A stretch of DNA of 64,000 nucleotides from Bog-532 sp963732345 (GTDB taxonomy: Bacteria; Actinomycetota; Actinomycetes; Streptosporangiales; Streptosporangiaceae): NCBI GenBank assembly GCA_963732345.1, contig CAVSZI010000014.1:1-64000 (forward strand), in the 5' to 3' direction. Positions 23,757 to 33,125 of this stretch are shown here, in pieces (the stretch's first letter is position 1; every line of letters starts with the position of its first letter). Both the position numbers and the translations under genes were made by a program. The notes below the pieces were generated by a model. That model did not search any database and had not been told where the DNA came from. It was given only the letters and a program-made list of their open reading frames with translations.

Positions 23757-24189
23757 TACTTTCTCCCCCGGTTGCCTATCTGTCGTCCTTTAATCACTCT
23801 CCGCTATTTCAGGCGTGATGAGGAGAGGACAACGGCCCGTCTTGCCAGTACGTTCTCCCTGGCCAGGCGGCCGTTCATGCCGGGTTTGCCGGGCGGTTGG
23901 CGCTTTTGTCCCTTCGGGCAGGGGTCCGGCCGCTTGCCAATCGGGCGCCGGTGCGGGGTTGCGGAATACGCCGATTCAGGGGGCGATGACGCAGGGCGGC
24001 CGCAGCCAACGACATGCCCGCACCCCGGCCGGCGTCGTCGAGTCGCGGCGCGCAGTCCTCGCAGTTCGTGGCTCGGTCCTGGTAATCAATCCGATTGGAC
24101 AGCCGATGGGACGAGCCACGGGCCGTTTTCTGCGGCCGTCCGGGGGTAGGCGTGTCACCTGCTGATGAAGGGGGACGTACGCTCAGTTG
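23757..24189. other. Spacer upstream of moaA
   Basis: No coding frame or structured RNA can be supported. I looked for a molybdenum-cofactor riboswitch and did not recognise one. A good ribosome binding site (AAGGGGG at about 24168) lies before the start of moaA. Confidence 0.4.
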
Positions 24190-25179
24190 ATGCTGGCAGA
24201 CTCGTACGGACGGATCGCGACGGATCTACGCGTATCGCTGACCGACCGGTGCAACCTGAGGTGCGCGTACTGCATGCCCGCCGAAGGCCTCGACTGGCTG
24301 CCCAAACCCGGATTGCTGACCGACGACGAGGTCGTCCGGCTGATCCGGATCGGCGTCGAGCGGCTCGGCATCCGCGAGATCCGCTTCACCGGCGGGGAAC
24401 CGCTGCTGCGCCGGGGTCTGGCCGGCATCGTGACCCGCACCGCCGGGTTTCGGCCGCGCCCGGAAATGTCCATCACCACCAACGGCATCGGCCTGGCGCG
24501 GACGGCGCAGGCCCTCCGCGACGCCGGCCTGGACCGGGTCAACGTCTCGCTCGACACGCTCCGCCCCGGGGCCTTCCGGGAACTGGCCCGGCGGGACCGG
24601 CTGCCCGAGGTGCTGGACGGCATGGCGGCCGCGGCGGCCGCCGGGCTGGTCCCGGTCAAGGTCAACACCGTCCTGATGCGCGGCATCAACGACGGCGAGG
24701 CCCGCGACCTGCTGCGGTTCTGCCTGGCCCACGGGTACGAGCTGCGGTTCATCGAGCAGATGCCGCTGGACGCGCAGCACGGCTGGCGGCGGGCCAGCAT
24801 GGTCACCGCGGAGGAGATCCTCGCCGCGCTCAGCGAGGAGTTCGTGCTCAGGCCCGACGACCCGGGCGAGCGCGGATCCGCCCCCGCGGAGACGTTCCTG
24901 GTCGACGGTGGCCCGGCCCGGGTCGGCGTGATCGGCTCGGTGACCCGGCCGTTCTGCGGGGCCTGCAACCGGGTCCGGCTCACCGCCGACGGCCAGGTCC
25001 GCAACTGCCTGTTCGCGCGGGAAGAGAGCGACCTGCGCGAGCCGCTGCGCGCCGGGGCCAGCGACGAGGAACTGGCCGGACTCTGGTGCCGTGCCGTGGC
25101 GGCCAAGCTGCCCGGCCACGGGATCAACGAGCCCGCGTTCCTGCAGCCCGACCGGCCCATGTCGGCGATCGGCGGGTGA
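24190..25179 (+). CDS. moaA: GTP 3',8-cyclase (molybdenum cofactor biosynthesis)
   Basis: This radical-SAM enzyme catalyses the first step of molybdopterin synthesis with MoaC, turning GTP into the cyclic precursor. The N-terminal cluster motif CNLRCAYC is near residues 21-28, and FTGGEPLLR follows. The C-terminal cluster has FCGACNRVRLTADGQVRNC. The chain ends in the GG that is functionally required. Length (about 329) is normal. A TTG at 24187 is an alternative start. It is followed by mobA. Confidence 0.96.
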   Translation: MLADSYGRIATDLRVSLTDRCNLRCAYCMPAEGLDWLPKPGLLTDDEVVRLIRIGVERLGIREIRFTGGEPLLRRGLAGIVTRTAGFRPRPEMSITTNGIGLARTAQALRDAGLDRVNVSLDTLRPGAFRELARRDRLPEVLDGMAAAAAAGLVPVKVNTVLMRGINDGEARDLLRFCLAHGYELRFIEQMPLDAQHGWRRASMVTAEEILAALSEEFVLRPDDPGERGSAPAETFLVDGGPARVGVIGSVTRPFCGACNRVRLTADGQVRNCLFAREESDLREPLRAGASDEELAGLWCRAVAAKLPGHGINEPAFLQPDRPMSAIGG

Positions 25180-25298
25180 TTCCGCCCGGCGTTCCCGGCG
25201 GACCCGATCAGCCCGGCGGGCCCGATGAGACCGATGAGCCTGGCGGCCCTGGGGGAGCGGAGCGGCAGGGAACCAGGGCCAGCATAGTTCCGTTCGGA

Positions 25299-25952
25299 AT
25301 GATCATTCTTGCGGGCGGCCGGGCCACGCGGCTCGGTGGCGCCGACAAGCCGGGCCTGCTGGTCGGCGGGCGGACACTGCTGGCCGCGGTCGTCGCCGCG
25401 GGCACGGAGGCCGGTGCCCGGCGGGTTGTGGTCGTGGGCCCGGATCGGCCCGATATCGCGGATGACGCCGGTGCCGCGGCGGTCCGTTTCGTGCGCGAGG
25501 AACCGCCCGGGTCCGGGCCGGTGCCAGCCCTGCGCCGGGGGCTGGCCGAACTGGACGGGCCCGGGGGGCACGGGGCGGCGGCAGAACCGTGGGTGGCGGT
25601 CCTGGCGGCCGATCTCCCGTTTCTGCGCGCGGCGCATCTGCGGACGCTCCTGCCGGCCGCGGCCGCGGCCGACCGTGACGGGGCCGTGCTGGCCGACGAC
25701 GGGGGACGGCTCCAGTGGCTGGCCGGATGCTGGCGGACCGGAGCGCTGCGCCGGGCCGCCGCCGGTTACCAGGGCTCGTCGCTGCACGGGCTGATGGCCC
25801 CGCTGCGGCCGGTCAGCGTCAGCCTGCCGCCCGGCCCGGGGGAGCCGCCGCCGTGGCTGGACTGCGACACCGAGCAGGACCTGCGGCGCGCCCGGGATCA
25901 GGCGGCCGCGCCGGCCAAGGCAAGCAGGCACCAAGGAAAAAACAATAACTAA
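25299..25952 (+). CDS. mobA: Molybdenum cofactor guanylyltransferase
   Basis: This nucleotidyltransferase of about 217 residues attaches GMP to molybdopterin to form the bis-MGD cofactor of formate dehydrogenase and nitrate reductase. The signature is ILAGGRATRLGGADKPGLL. A conserved acidic site follows in VAVLAADLPFLRAAHLRTLL. The start ATG 25299 is chosen because the motif begins two residues later. It lies 119 bp after moaA, probably in one unit. The chain ends in a short Lys/Asn tail. Confidence 0.9.
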   Translation: MIILAGGRATRLGGADKPGLLVGGRTLLAAVVAAGTEAGARRVVVVGPDRPDIADDAGAAAVRFVREEPPGSGPVPALRRGLAELDGPGGHGAAAEPWVAVLAADLPFLRAAHLRTLLPAAAAADRDGAVLADDGGRLQWLAGCWRTGALRRAAAGYQGSSLHGLMAPLRPVSVSLPPGPGEPPPWLDCDTEQDLRRARDQAAAPAKASRHQGKNNN

Positions 25953-26392
25953 CGCCGGCCCACGGCCGAGCGCCGCCGCACTCGTCCCCGGGCACCCCCA
26001 CCAGTCGGTATATTTCGTGCTGCCGTTAGAAACCATTTGGGATAGCAGGGCTAAGCAGGCGTATGTGCGGTACACCAACGAGGGTAAACCATGACAGGCC
26101 GGAAAGATTTCATGCACCGGCTGCACTCGTGGCCATCGCGGCGAGTAAAGGATTCACCGTCCTAAACAAGGCAAGCCGGAAATATGGGCATTATGCCGTG
26201 AACCACGATCATCCTTTAAATTTGCGCCAGCGGAACTTAGGCAAATGATGGCCGTGTCAGGTGCCGGGCCGGGCTGCGGGGAACGCCCGCCTGGGTTTGG
26301 TGGCCTTTGACTCTGGGGGAAGGAAAGTAGCGGGAAAGGATAAAGTAGCGGGGGGATGGGGTTAGCGTTCGGGTCTCTGGCCCGGTCAGAAC
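25953..26392. other. Intergenic region, no gene supported
   Basis: GC content drops between 26000 and 26250. No protein-like frame is found. The region probably holds the promoter of the CHASE3 kinase. Confidence 0.45.
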
Positions 26393-27949
26393 GTGGGCGC
26401 CTTGAGCGCGCGATCCCGGGGGAGCAGTCTTGAGGACGAAGATCATCGGCATTCGCAGACGCTGGCGCTCTCGGTGACTAGCTCCCGGTTCCAGGTCGAG
26501 GTGACAGGTGGTGCGTCTGGGACCAGGCAACCGGCGACCGCCGTCGCTGATACCGCGAGTAGGGGTGCTGCGCGGCGGTCATCCGTTCCCCATGCGCTCC
26601 TGCTCGCATCGGTGGCTCTGCTCCTGATTCTGTTCGTTGCCAGCTCAGCCCTCTCGGTGCTGGCCTATGTGCTCTATCAGAGGGCTGACCTCACCACCTC
26701 GGAGGTCATGGGGGCGAGCAACGACTTGCTGGTCGGGTTGCTCGACGCCGAGACTGGCCAGCGCGGCTATTTGCTGACCAGCAACCCCGTTTATCTTCAG
26801 CCATACGATGCGGCGCTCTCGACGGTCCCAGCCGACCAGCGGCGTCTCGGCACGCTGGTCCCAGCGGTCCCTGGCGGCCGGCAATACTTCGCAGCGCTCA
26901 ATAGCCTGGTCGCGGCGAAGAAGACGGAGCTGACCAAGACCATCGACCTGGCGCGCGCCGGTGATCACGCCGGTGCGCTGCGGATTGTGAACACCAACGC
27001 GGGCAAGCGGGTCATGGACGATGCACGGAGGGTGACCGCAGAACTCCAACACGCCGCCGCCGCGGCAGACACCTCGCGGCGCTCGGCCCTGCGTACCCGG
27101 TTGACTTTCCTCATTGTCCTGGCAGCAAGCCTGGCCGCCGCTGATGTGATGGCTGGTCTTCTCGTTCGCCGCCGCCTGCGCCGGGCAACCAAGGAGATCC
27201 GGTCGCTGAACGCGAACCTGGAACGGCAGGTGCAGCGGCGCACCATTCACCTGGAGCGGGCCAACGAGAACCTGGAGGCCTTCGCCTACTCCGTCGCCCA
27301 CGACCTGCGAACCCCGCTGCGCGGGATAAGCGGGTTCGCCGAAGTCCTCGCGGAGGACTACGGCGACCGGCTCGACGAAACCGGCCGTGAGTACGCCGGG
27401 CGCGTCCAGGCAGGCTGCGTGCGCATGGCCACTCTGATCGATGACCTGCTGCACCTGGCACAGGTGACCCAGGCCAACATGAACCTCCAGGACGTCGATC
27501 TCAGCGCGGAGGTCACCGCCATCTGCGACCAGCTCCGCGCCCGTGACCCCGGCCGCCAGGTCAAGGTGACCGTGCAGGACGGCGTCCGGGTCACCGCGGA
27601 CCGCACCCTGATCCGGTCTGCGGTGGACAACTTGCTCGAAAACGCCTGGAAGTTCACCGCCCACCGCGACGGGGCCGCCATCGAGTTCGCGACCGCACCC
27701 GTCGGCGACGCCCCCATCTGCTGCTACGTGCGTGATAACGGGGCCGGCTTTGACCCCGCCTACGCCGGCAAGCTGTTCCAGCCGTTCCAGCGGCTCCACC
27801 ACGCCGACCAGTTCCCCGGCACCGGCATCGGCCTGGCCAGCGTCCGGCGCATCATCGAGCGCCACGGCGGCCGGACCTGGGCCGAAGGCACCGTCGACGG
27901 CGGCGCCACCATCTACTTCACCCTCAACACGGAGGGCACCCATGAATGA
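26393..27949 (+). CDS. CHASE3-domain membrane histidine kinase
   Basis: This kinase of about 518 residues has a membrane segment near residues 66-92 (ALLLASVALLLILFVASSAL). An extracytoplasmic CHASE3 sensor follows (GLLDAETGQRGYLLTSNPVY), then a second membrane segment (LTFLIVLAASLAAADVMAGL). The cytoplasmic part is a coiled coil, HisKA (AYSVAHDLRTPLRG) and HATPase (LLENAWKF, DNGAGFDP, GTGIGLASV). The GTG start is uncertain. Its stop overlaps the ATG of a broken receiver gene. Confidence 0.9.
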   Translation: MGALSARSRGSSLEDEDHRHSQTLALSVTSSRFQVEVTGGASGTRQPATAVADTASRGAARRSSVPHALLLASVALLLILFVASSALSVLAYVLYQRADLTTSEVMGASNDLLVGLLDAETGQRGYLLTSNPVYLQPYDAALSTVPADQRRLGTLVPAVPGGRQYFAALNSLVAAKKTELTKTIDLARAGDHAGALRIVNTNAGKRVMDDARRVTAELQHAAAAADTSRRSALRTRLTFLIVLAASLAAADVMAGLLVRRRLRRATKEIRSLNANLERQVQRRTIHLERANENLEAFAYSVAHDLRTPLRGISGFAEVLAEDYGDRLDETGREYAGRVQAGCVRMATLIDDLLHLAQVTQANMNLQDVDLSAEVTAICDQLRARDPGRQVKVTVQDGVRVTADRTLIRSAVDNLLENAWKFTAHRDGAAIEFATAPVGDAPICCYVRDNGAGFDPAYAGKLFQPFQRLHHADQFPGTGIGLASVRRIIERHGGRTWAEGTVDGGATIYFTLNTEGTHE

Positions 27950-28159
27950 CAAGCAGATCATGCTCATCGAGGACAACCCGGACGACCGGGCCCTCACCAT
28001 CCGGGCACTCAAAAACACAACGTCCTCAACCCCATCACCATCGCCAGCAACGGCGCCGACGCCCGCACCATGTTTCTCGGGCGCGGGGGTGCCACGGGCC
28101 CGCCACATACGGCGCCTGAGCACAACGACAGGCTCACACCGGCCCGTTGTAACATGTAG
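27942..28159 (+). pseudogene. Broken Rcp1-like response regulator
   Basis: MNDKQIMLIEDNPDDRALTI then RALKN is a receiver start that overlaps the upstream kinase stop. One base is missing at about 28013: restoring it gives KHNVLNPITIASNGADARTM before the sequence degrades and stops at 28157-28159. The phospho-acceptor Asp and Lys are lost. It was the cognate receiver of the CHASE3 kinase, matching the intact pair at 21146-22707. Confidence 0.75.
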
Positions 28160-28352
28160 TAAATGGATGGTCACCTTGTGTGAATTGCGGGGATTCGGGT
28201 GAGATCACGCGAAGCGAGTTCACCGCCGCCTGCGGCGGACCAGCCACGCGGGCTCCGGCGCCACAGCCGGCTTTCCGGATCGTGCCAAGCATGAGCGGCC
28301 CGGTGCCGGGCGCTTCCCAGGAGCCCGCTCCGCAGCCCGCGAAGGAGGCCTG

Positions 28353-28718
28353 ATGAACCACGCCCTGCTTTACATCGAGGACGACGACAACAACATCAGC
28401 CTGGTTCAAATGCTGCTGAAGCGCCGCCCTCACATCGAGCTGCAGGTGGCAACGAACGGCCGTGACGGCATCCAGGCCGCCATCGACAAACACCCGGGCC
28501 TCATCCTGCTCGACAACCGGCTCCCCGACGCCACCGGCGCCGAAATCCTGCGCAAGCTCGCCTCCGCGACCGCCACCGCGGCGATCCCCGTGGTCGCCTT
28601 CAGCAGCGACTCAGACGACATCATCAACGAACTGCTCGCCAACGGAGCCGCCGAGTCTGTCGCCAAGCCGTTCGATATTCATCAGTTCCTGGCCATAATC
28701 GACCGCTACCTTCCCTGA
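28353..28718 (+). CDS. Single-domain response regulator
   Basis: This 121-residue receiver starts MNHALLYIEDDDNNISLVQM. The phospho-acceptor Asp is in LILLDNRLPDATG, the switch Ser in VVAFSSDS and Lys in ESVAKPFDIHQF. It has no output domain. It lies about 190 bp after the broken receiver and may now serve the CHASE3 kinase, although it belongs to a different receiver subgroup. A good ribosome binding site (GAAGGAGG) precedes it. Confidence 0.9.
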   Translation: MNHALLYIEDDDNNISLVQMLLKRRPHIELQVATNGRDGIQAAIDKHPGLILLDNRLPDATGAEILRKLASATATAAIPVVAFSSDSDDIINELLANGAAESVAKPFDIHQFLAIIDRYLP

Positions 28719-28733
28719 CAACCGGGGAAATCA

Positions 28734-28752
28734 GGTCGAAAAGACCTTTAAG
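28734..28752 (+). terminator. Weak hairpin terminator after the receiver gene
   Basis: AGGTC-GAAA-AGACCT followed by TT lies 16 bases after the stop at 28718. The stem is only 5-6 bp and the T run is short. Confidence 0.3.
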
Positions 28753-28854
28753 ACCCGCCTAGCTCAGGGGAGAGACGTCCCCGACGCGTCTGGGGGTGGG
28801 TGCCCAGGCGGTCAAGTCCTGCCCGTCCACCCAGCTCTGACACCAGGACGCAAA

Positions 28855-29787
28855 CTAAGCGCCGCCGGGCACGACCACGTTCTGCAGGGGCTTGCCGGAC
28901 GCGAACCGCTTGATCTGCTCGGCGACGAACCGCGCCGCGAGGGGGTAGAACGCGTCGGCGCCACCGGCCACGTGCGGGGTGATGAGCACACCCGGGCAGG
29001 CCCAGAGCGGATGATCTTCCGGTAGCGGTTCCGGGTCGGTCACGTCCAGCGCCGCGCGCAGCCGCCCCGCGGAAGCTTCGGCGACCATCGCCCCGGTGTC
29101 CAGGACCGGGCCGCGGCCGACGTTGACGACCAGCGCGCCGTCGGGCAGCAGGGCCAGCCGCCGCGCGCCGAGCAGCCCGCGGGTCTCCTGCGTCAGCGGG
29201 GTGACCAGGACCACGGCATCGGCGGTCGGCAGCAGCCGGTCCAGGTCGGCGACGGCGTACACGTCCGCGCCGGGCCGCGGCTGGCGGGCCACCCGGACCA
29301 CGTTCGCCTCGCAGGCGCGCAGCCGGGCGTCGAGCGCGGCGCCGATCGACCCGTAGCCGATGATCAGCACGCGGCTGCCCGCCAGCGACCGCGTGTGCGC
29401 GTGCTCCCAGCGCTGCGCGTCCTGGGCCCGCACCCATCGCGGCAGTTCCCGCTGCGCGGCCAGGATCAGCGCGAGCGCCAGTTCGGCGGTGCTGGAGTCG
29501 TGCAGGCCCCGCGCGTTGCACAGCGCCGTCCCGTCCGGGATCCGGCCGGTGAGGTGCTCGTATCCCGCGGTGAGGGCCTGGACCACGCGCACGCCGGGCA
29601 TCCGGCCCAGCGGCTCGGTCCCGTACGGCCGGTCGTAGGGCACCGTGAAGAAAACCACGTCATCGAGGTCGCCGGGCCCTGGCTCGTCCCCGCTGAACAC
29701 CTCGGCCCGCAAGCCGGCCGCGGCCAGTTCGCGGTCGCCGAGCTCATCGAGGATCTCTTTCCATGGCACCAGCGCCCGGCCGCTCAC
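28855..29787 (-). CDS. D-isomer-specific 2-hydroxyacid dehydrogenase
   Basis: This NAD(P)-dependent 2-ketoacid reductase has about 310 residues from the GTG at 29787 (AAAGGAG upstream). The nucleotide loop is VLIIGYGSIGAALDAR. The catalytic triad is Arg in VVNVGRGPVLDTGAM, Glu in DVTDPEPLPEDHPLW and His in LITPHVAGGADAFY. Substrate is unknown; the family includes phosphoglycerate, glyoxylate and hydroxypyruvate reductases. It is divergent from an MFS gene. Confidence 0.92.
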   Translation of the reverse strand: MSGRALVPWKEILDELGDRELAAAGLRAEVFSGDEPGPGDLDDVVFFTVPYDRPYGTEPLGRMPGVRVVQALTAGYEHLTGRIPDGTALCNARGLHDSSTAELALALILAAQRELPRWVRAQDAQRWEHAHTRSLAGSRVLIIGYGSIGAALDARLRACEANVVRVARQPRPGADVYAVADLDRLLPTADAVVLVTPLTQETRGLLGARRLALLPDGALVVNVGRGPVLDTGAMVAEASAGRLRAALDVTDPEPLPEDHPLWACPGVLITPHVAGGADAFYPLAARFVAEQIKRFASGKPLQNVVVPGGA

Positions 29788-29923
29788 TCCGCGCCGCTCC
29801 TTTTTCCTTTTTTCGATCACCGTCTGCGTTTGACCAAATTCTTGCAGGGCGCGAGCCCCGCCCGGCCCTGAGGGGGGCCGCGCAGCGCGGGCCAGGGCCA
29901 CTCCGCTGTGCCAGGCTGAGGAC

Positions 29924-31342
29924 GTGGGCACGAGCACGGTCGCCGAAGCCCAGGGCACGCGGCGGTTCCTCGTCACGTCGCTGATGTTCATCGCGCTGGT
30001 CGTCGCGGTGGTCGGCAGCCTCGGCGCGCCCCTGATCACCAGCGTCGCGGCCAGCTACCGCGTGCCGCTCAGCAGCGCGCAGTGGACGCTGACCATCACG
30101 CTGCTCGCGGGGGCCATCGCCACGCCCGTGCTCGGCCGGCTCGGATCCGGCCGCCGGCGCCGCGCGGTCATCCTGGGGGCCCTCGCCGTCATCGTGGCCG
30201 GCAGCATGGCCACCGTCCTGCCGCTGCCGTTCGGCTGGCTGCTGGCCGGCCGCGCCGCGCAGGGCGCCGCGCTGGGCCTCCCGGCGCTGATGATGGGCGT
30301 GGCCCGCGACCAGGTGCCGGGCGCGAAGTCCGGCTCGGTGATCGCGATGCTGTCCGTGGCGTCCACGGTGGGGGTCGGGCTGGGCTACCCGCTCGCGGGC
30401 CTGCTGACCGACGCCGGGGGCGTGCACGCCGCCTACGGGCTGGGCCTATTCATCACCGTCCTGGCGCTGCTGGCGGCCTGGCGGGCGATCCCGCCGTCGC
30501 CGCCCGGGCGCCCCGGGAACCTGGACGTTCCCGGCGCGGTCCTGCTGGGCGGGGGGCTGCTGGCGCTGCTCATCCTGGTTAGCCAGAGCGGACTCTGGAC
30601 GTCCGCCCCCCTCGCCGCCGGGCTGCTGCTGGCCGTGGCCGCCGCCCTGCTGGCCGGCTGGGCCTGGTGGGAGAACCGCGCCGCCGCGCCGCTCATCGAC
30701 CTGCGCCTGCTCCGGCATCCGGCCGTGGCCGGGGCGAACCTGGCCATGTTCGCGGGCGGCATCGGCATGTACCTGCTGCTGACGCTGGTAACGCGGTACG
30801 TGCAGACCCCCGCCGGGACCGGGTACGGGTTCGGCTTCTCGGTTTTCGTGGCCGGGCTGGTCCTGGTGCCGTTCTCCGCGCTGGGCTTCGTGGGCGGCCG
30901 CCTCGCTCCCGCGCTCCGGGCCCGCGTGCCGCTGACCGTGATCCTCGCCGCGGGCGCGGCCGTCGTGCTGGCCGCATTGGTGATGTTCGCGCTGGCCCGG
31001 GCCCGGGCCTGGGAGTCGTTCGCGGTGATGGGGGCGCTGGGGTTCGGCGTCGGCACGTTCTCCGCGGCCATGCCCGGCGTGATCCTGGCCGTGACCCCGC
31101 CGGGAGAGACGTCCAGTGCGATGAGCTTCAACCAGGTCGTGCGCAGCGTGGGCTTCTCGGCCGGCAGCGCGCTGTCCGGCTTCATCCTGGCCGCCTGCAC
31201 CCCGCGCGGCCGGGCGTTCCCGGCCGCCGCCGGTTACAGCGCCGCCGCGTGGGCCGGAGTGGCGGCGATGGCGGTCACCCTCGCCGTCATCGCCGGGCTG
31301 GCCGGACCCCTGCGGCGGGAAGGTCGGGGCGGGGCGGTCTGA
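29924..31342 (+). CDS. MFS transporter (drug-efflux-like, 14 TM)
   Basis: This 472-residue membrane protein starts at GTG 29924. It has an N-terminal helix pair, a motif A-like loop (LGRLGSGRRRRAVILGAL) and motif C-like GYPLAGLLTDAGG. There are multiple hydrophobic helices to the end. The layout fits the EmrB/QacA-type H+ antiporters. Substrate is unknown. It is divergent from the 2-hydroxyacid dehydrogenase with a 136-bp gap. Confidence 0.88.
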   Translation: MGTSTVAEAQGTRRFLVTSLMFIALVVAVVGSLGAPLITSVAASYRVPLSSAQWTLTITLLAGAIATPVLGRLGSGRRRRAVILGALAVIVAGSMATVLPLPFGWLLAGRAAQGAALGLPALMMGVARDQVPGAKSGSVIAMLSVASTVGVGLGYPLAGLLTDAGGVHAAYGLGLFITVLALLAAWRAIPPSPPGRPGNLDVPGAVLLGGGLLALLILVSQSGLWTSAPLAAGLLLAVAAALLAGWAWWENRAAAPLIDLRLLRHPAVAGANLAMFAGGIGMYLLLTLVTRYVQTPAGTGYGFGFSVFVAGLVLVPFSALGFVGGRLAPALRARVPLTVILAAGAAVVLAALVMFALARARAWESFAVMGALGFGVGTFSAAMPGVILAVTPPGETSSAMSFNQVVRSVGFSAGSALSGFILAACTPRGRAFPAAAGYSAAAWAGVAAMAVTLAVIAGLAGPLRREGRGGAV

Positions 31343-31443
31343 TTCGCAGAGCAGAATGAGGTACTGAGCGCTTTCTTGGCTTTTGAAGGGCCCGGCGGGA
31401 TATAGATCATCGGGGGGGTCGGAGGCGCTGACGGCGGGCACGG

Positions 31444-32508
31444 CTATGGCCGGCGGTGGTCGTAGTGCTCGTCGGCTGGGCCGTGCGGCGAAACCGCCTG
31501 TTCGGCCCGTTCGCCGCACTGCGGCCCGGAGCCGCAGTGCGGCGGGGGACCGACGCTCAGCAGCGGCAGCGCCGCGTGATCGACCTGCAGGGTCGTATGG
31601 CTGATCCCGTACTCGCGGCTGAGCAGCGCCTCCAGATCGGCGCGGACCGCGTGGCAGTCCTCGCCCGGGTCGACCAGCACGTGCGCCGAGGCGGCCGGGA
31701 GGTCCGAGCTGATCTCCCAGACATGCAGGTCGTGCACCTCAGTGACGTTCGGGTGGGCCGCCATGGCGGTGCCGATCGCCGACGGGGTCAGCCCGGCCGG
31801 GGCCGCCTCCAGGAAGATCCTTCCGGAGTCCCGGACCAGCCCCACGCCGGCCCGCAGCATCAGCGCGACGACCAGCAGCGAGGCGATCGCGTCCGCCCGC
31901 GTGAACCCGGTGAGCACGATGATCAGGCCGGCCACGGCGGTGGCCGCGAACGCGAAAACGTCCGTCAGGATGTGCCGGAACGCGCCCTCCATGTTGAGGC
32001 TCCGGTGCGCGCCCGGGCTGGCCCGGTTCAGCAGCATCGTCGCCGTCAGGTTGACGGCCACCCCGGCCAGCGCGACCGCGATGACGATCCCGCCGGTGAC
32101 GGCGGGCGGGGTGATCAGCCGCCGCACCGCCTCGTAACCGAGCCACGCGGCCAGCAGCAGTAGCGTGATCCCGTTGGCCTGCGCGGACAGGATCTCGGTC
32201 CGCTTCAGGCCGTAGGTGAAGTGCCCCCCGGGCGGCCGGGCCGCCAGCTTCGTCGTGATCAGTACCAGGCCGATGGAGGCCGCGTCGGTGAGCATGTGCG
32301 CCGCGTCGGAGACGAGTGCCAGAGAATGGGCCACCGCGCCGGCCACGACCTCGGCCACCATGAAGGCGATGATCAGCGCGAGCGCGGCCCCCAGCCAGCG
32401 CGGGTCAGCATCCGCGGCAGGCCCGTGCCGGTGGTCTGCGTGCCCGTGAGCCGGGGCGCCGTGCGCGTCGCGGGCGCGCGAGCTCTCGTTCGGCATCTCA
32501 GAACCCAC
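31444..32508 (-). CDS. Cation diffusion facilitator (Zn/Co/Cd efflux)
   Basis: This 354-residue CDF protein has a His-rich N-terminus (HGHADHRHG). Six membrane helices carry HxxxD-type metal sites (SLALVSDAAHMLTDAASIGL; FRHILTDVFAFAATAVAG). The cytoplasmic domain has EVHDLHVWEISSDLPAASAH, and a His/Cys-rich tail ends the chain (PPHCGSGPQCGER). It exports divalent metal in exchange for protons. An ATG four codons in (32496) is an alternative start. Confidence 0.93.
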   Translation of the reverse strand: MGSEMPNESSRARDAHGAPAHGHADHRHGPAADADPRWLGAALALIIAFMVAEVVAGAVAHSLALVSDAAHMLTDAASIGLVLITTKLAARPPGGHFTYGLKRTEILSAQANGITLLLLAAWLGYEAVRRLITPPAVTGGIVIAVALAGVAVNLTATMLLNRASPGAHRSLNMEGAFRHILTDVFAFAATAVAGLIIVLTGFTRADAIASLLVVALMLRAGVGLVRDSGRIFLEAAPAGLTPSAIGTAMAAHPNVTEVHDLHVWEISSDLPAASAHVLVDPGEDCHAVRADLEALLSREYGISHTTLQVDHAALPLLSVGPPPHCGSGPQCGERAEQAVSPHGPADEHYDHRRP

Positions 32509-32648
32509 TGCTCATACGAACCATGATAAGTGCGGCTGGCCCGGCCCATCCGGTGCGGCGCCGTTCCGCGAGTCGGTGCTGCCGGGCCCGCGCCGGTCTG
32601 ATAGACGTGAGGCGTCCGGCAAACGGCGAGGGGAACAGGGGCGACCTC

Positions 32649-32894
32649 ATGGGCGCGATGGACCGCTGGATCATGGCCGTCAGCAGCGACCTGGGCCTGG
32701 ACCCGGGCGCGGCGGACGCACGGGCGATTCTCGATATGACCCGCGACGTGGCGCATAACGTCGACCGGCCGGCCGCCCCGGTCACCGCGTACCTGATCGG
32801 GGTGGCCGTCGGCCGTGGCATGCCGCTGAGCAGTGCGGTCAAGCGGGTACGGGGGCTGGCCATCGGCTGGCCGGGCCGCACCGAAGAGTCCTAA
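32649..32894 (+). CDS. Small DUF6457-type protein
   Basis: This 81-residue protein starts MGAMDRWIMAVSSDLGLDPG and contains ILDMTRDVAHNVDRPAAPVT and AYLIGVAVGRG. I recognise it as the small DUF6457-type domain, which in actinobacteria often occurs beside or fused to MobA-like proteins. Function is unknown. Here it is about 6.7 kb from mobA, so the link is only suggestive. Confidence 0.75.
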   Translation: MGAMDRWIMAVSSDLGLDPGAADARAILDMTRDVAHNVDRPAAPVTAYLIGVAVGRGMPLSSAVKRVRGLAIGWPGRTEES

Positions 32895-33125
32895 GGTCGT
32901 GCTGGCCGGGGAACCCCGGGTCGTGCAGGGCCATCCGTGCCGTGCGGAGGAGGCGGTCCCCGGTGCGGGTAACGCTCGTCAGACATGCTGGTTACCTGCT
33001 GAACGGCGAGCGCTGGGAGAACGCCTGGCAGGCCGGCTGGTACGAGCCCAACTCCTTCGGCAGCAGCAAGCAACTCCGTCGTCGTCGTGAACTCCCCGCA
33101 GGCATTCGGGCTGGCGGCCTAGCTC

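Noticed and set aside
23757..24189. Molybdenum-cofactor riboswitch upstream of moaA
   Set aside because: I could not identify the conserved helices; a covariance-model search would decide.
24165..25178. Long alternative plus-strand frame across moaA joined to mobA
   Set aside because: The moaA part is Arg/Pro-rich in this frame; the true moaA frame has both Fe-S cluster motifs. Only the part from 25299 is real.
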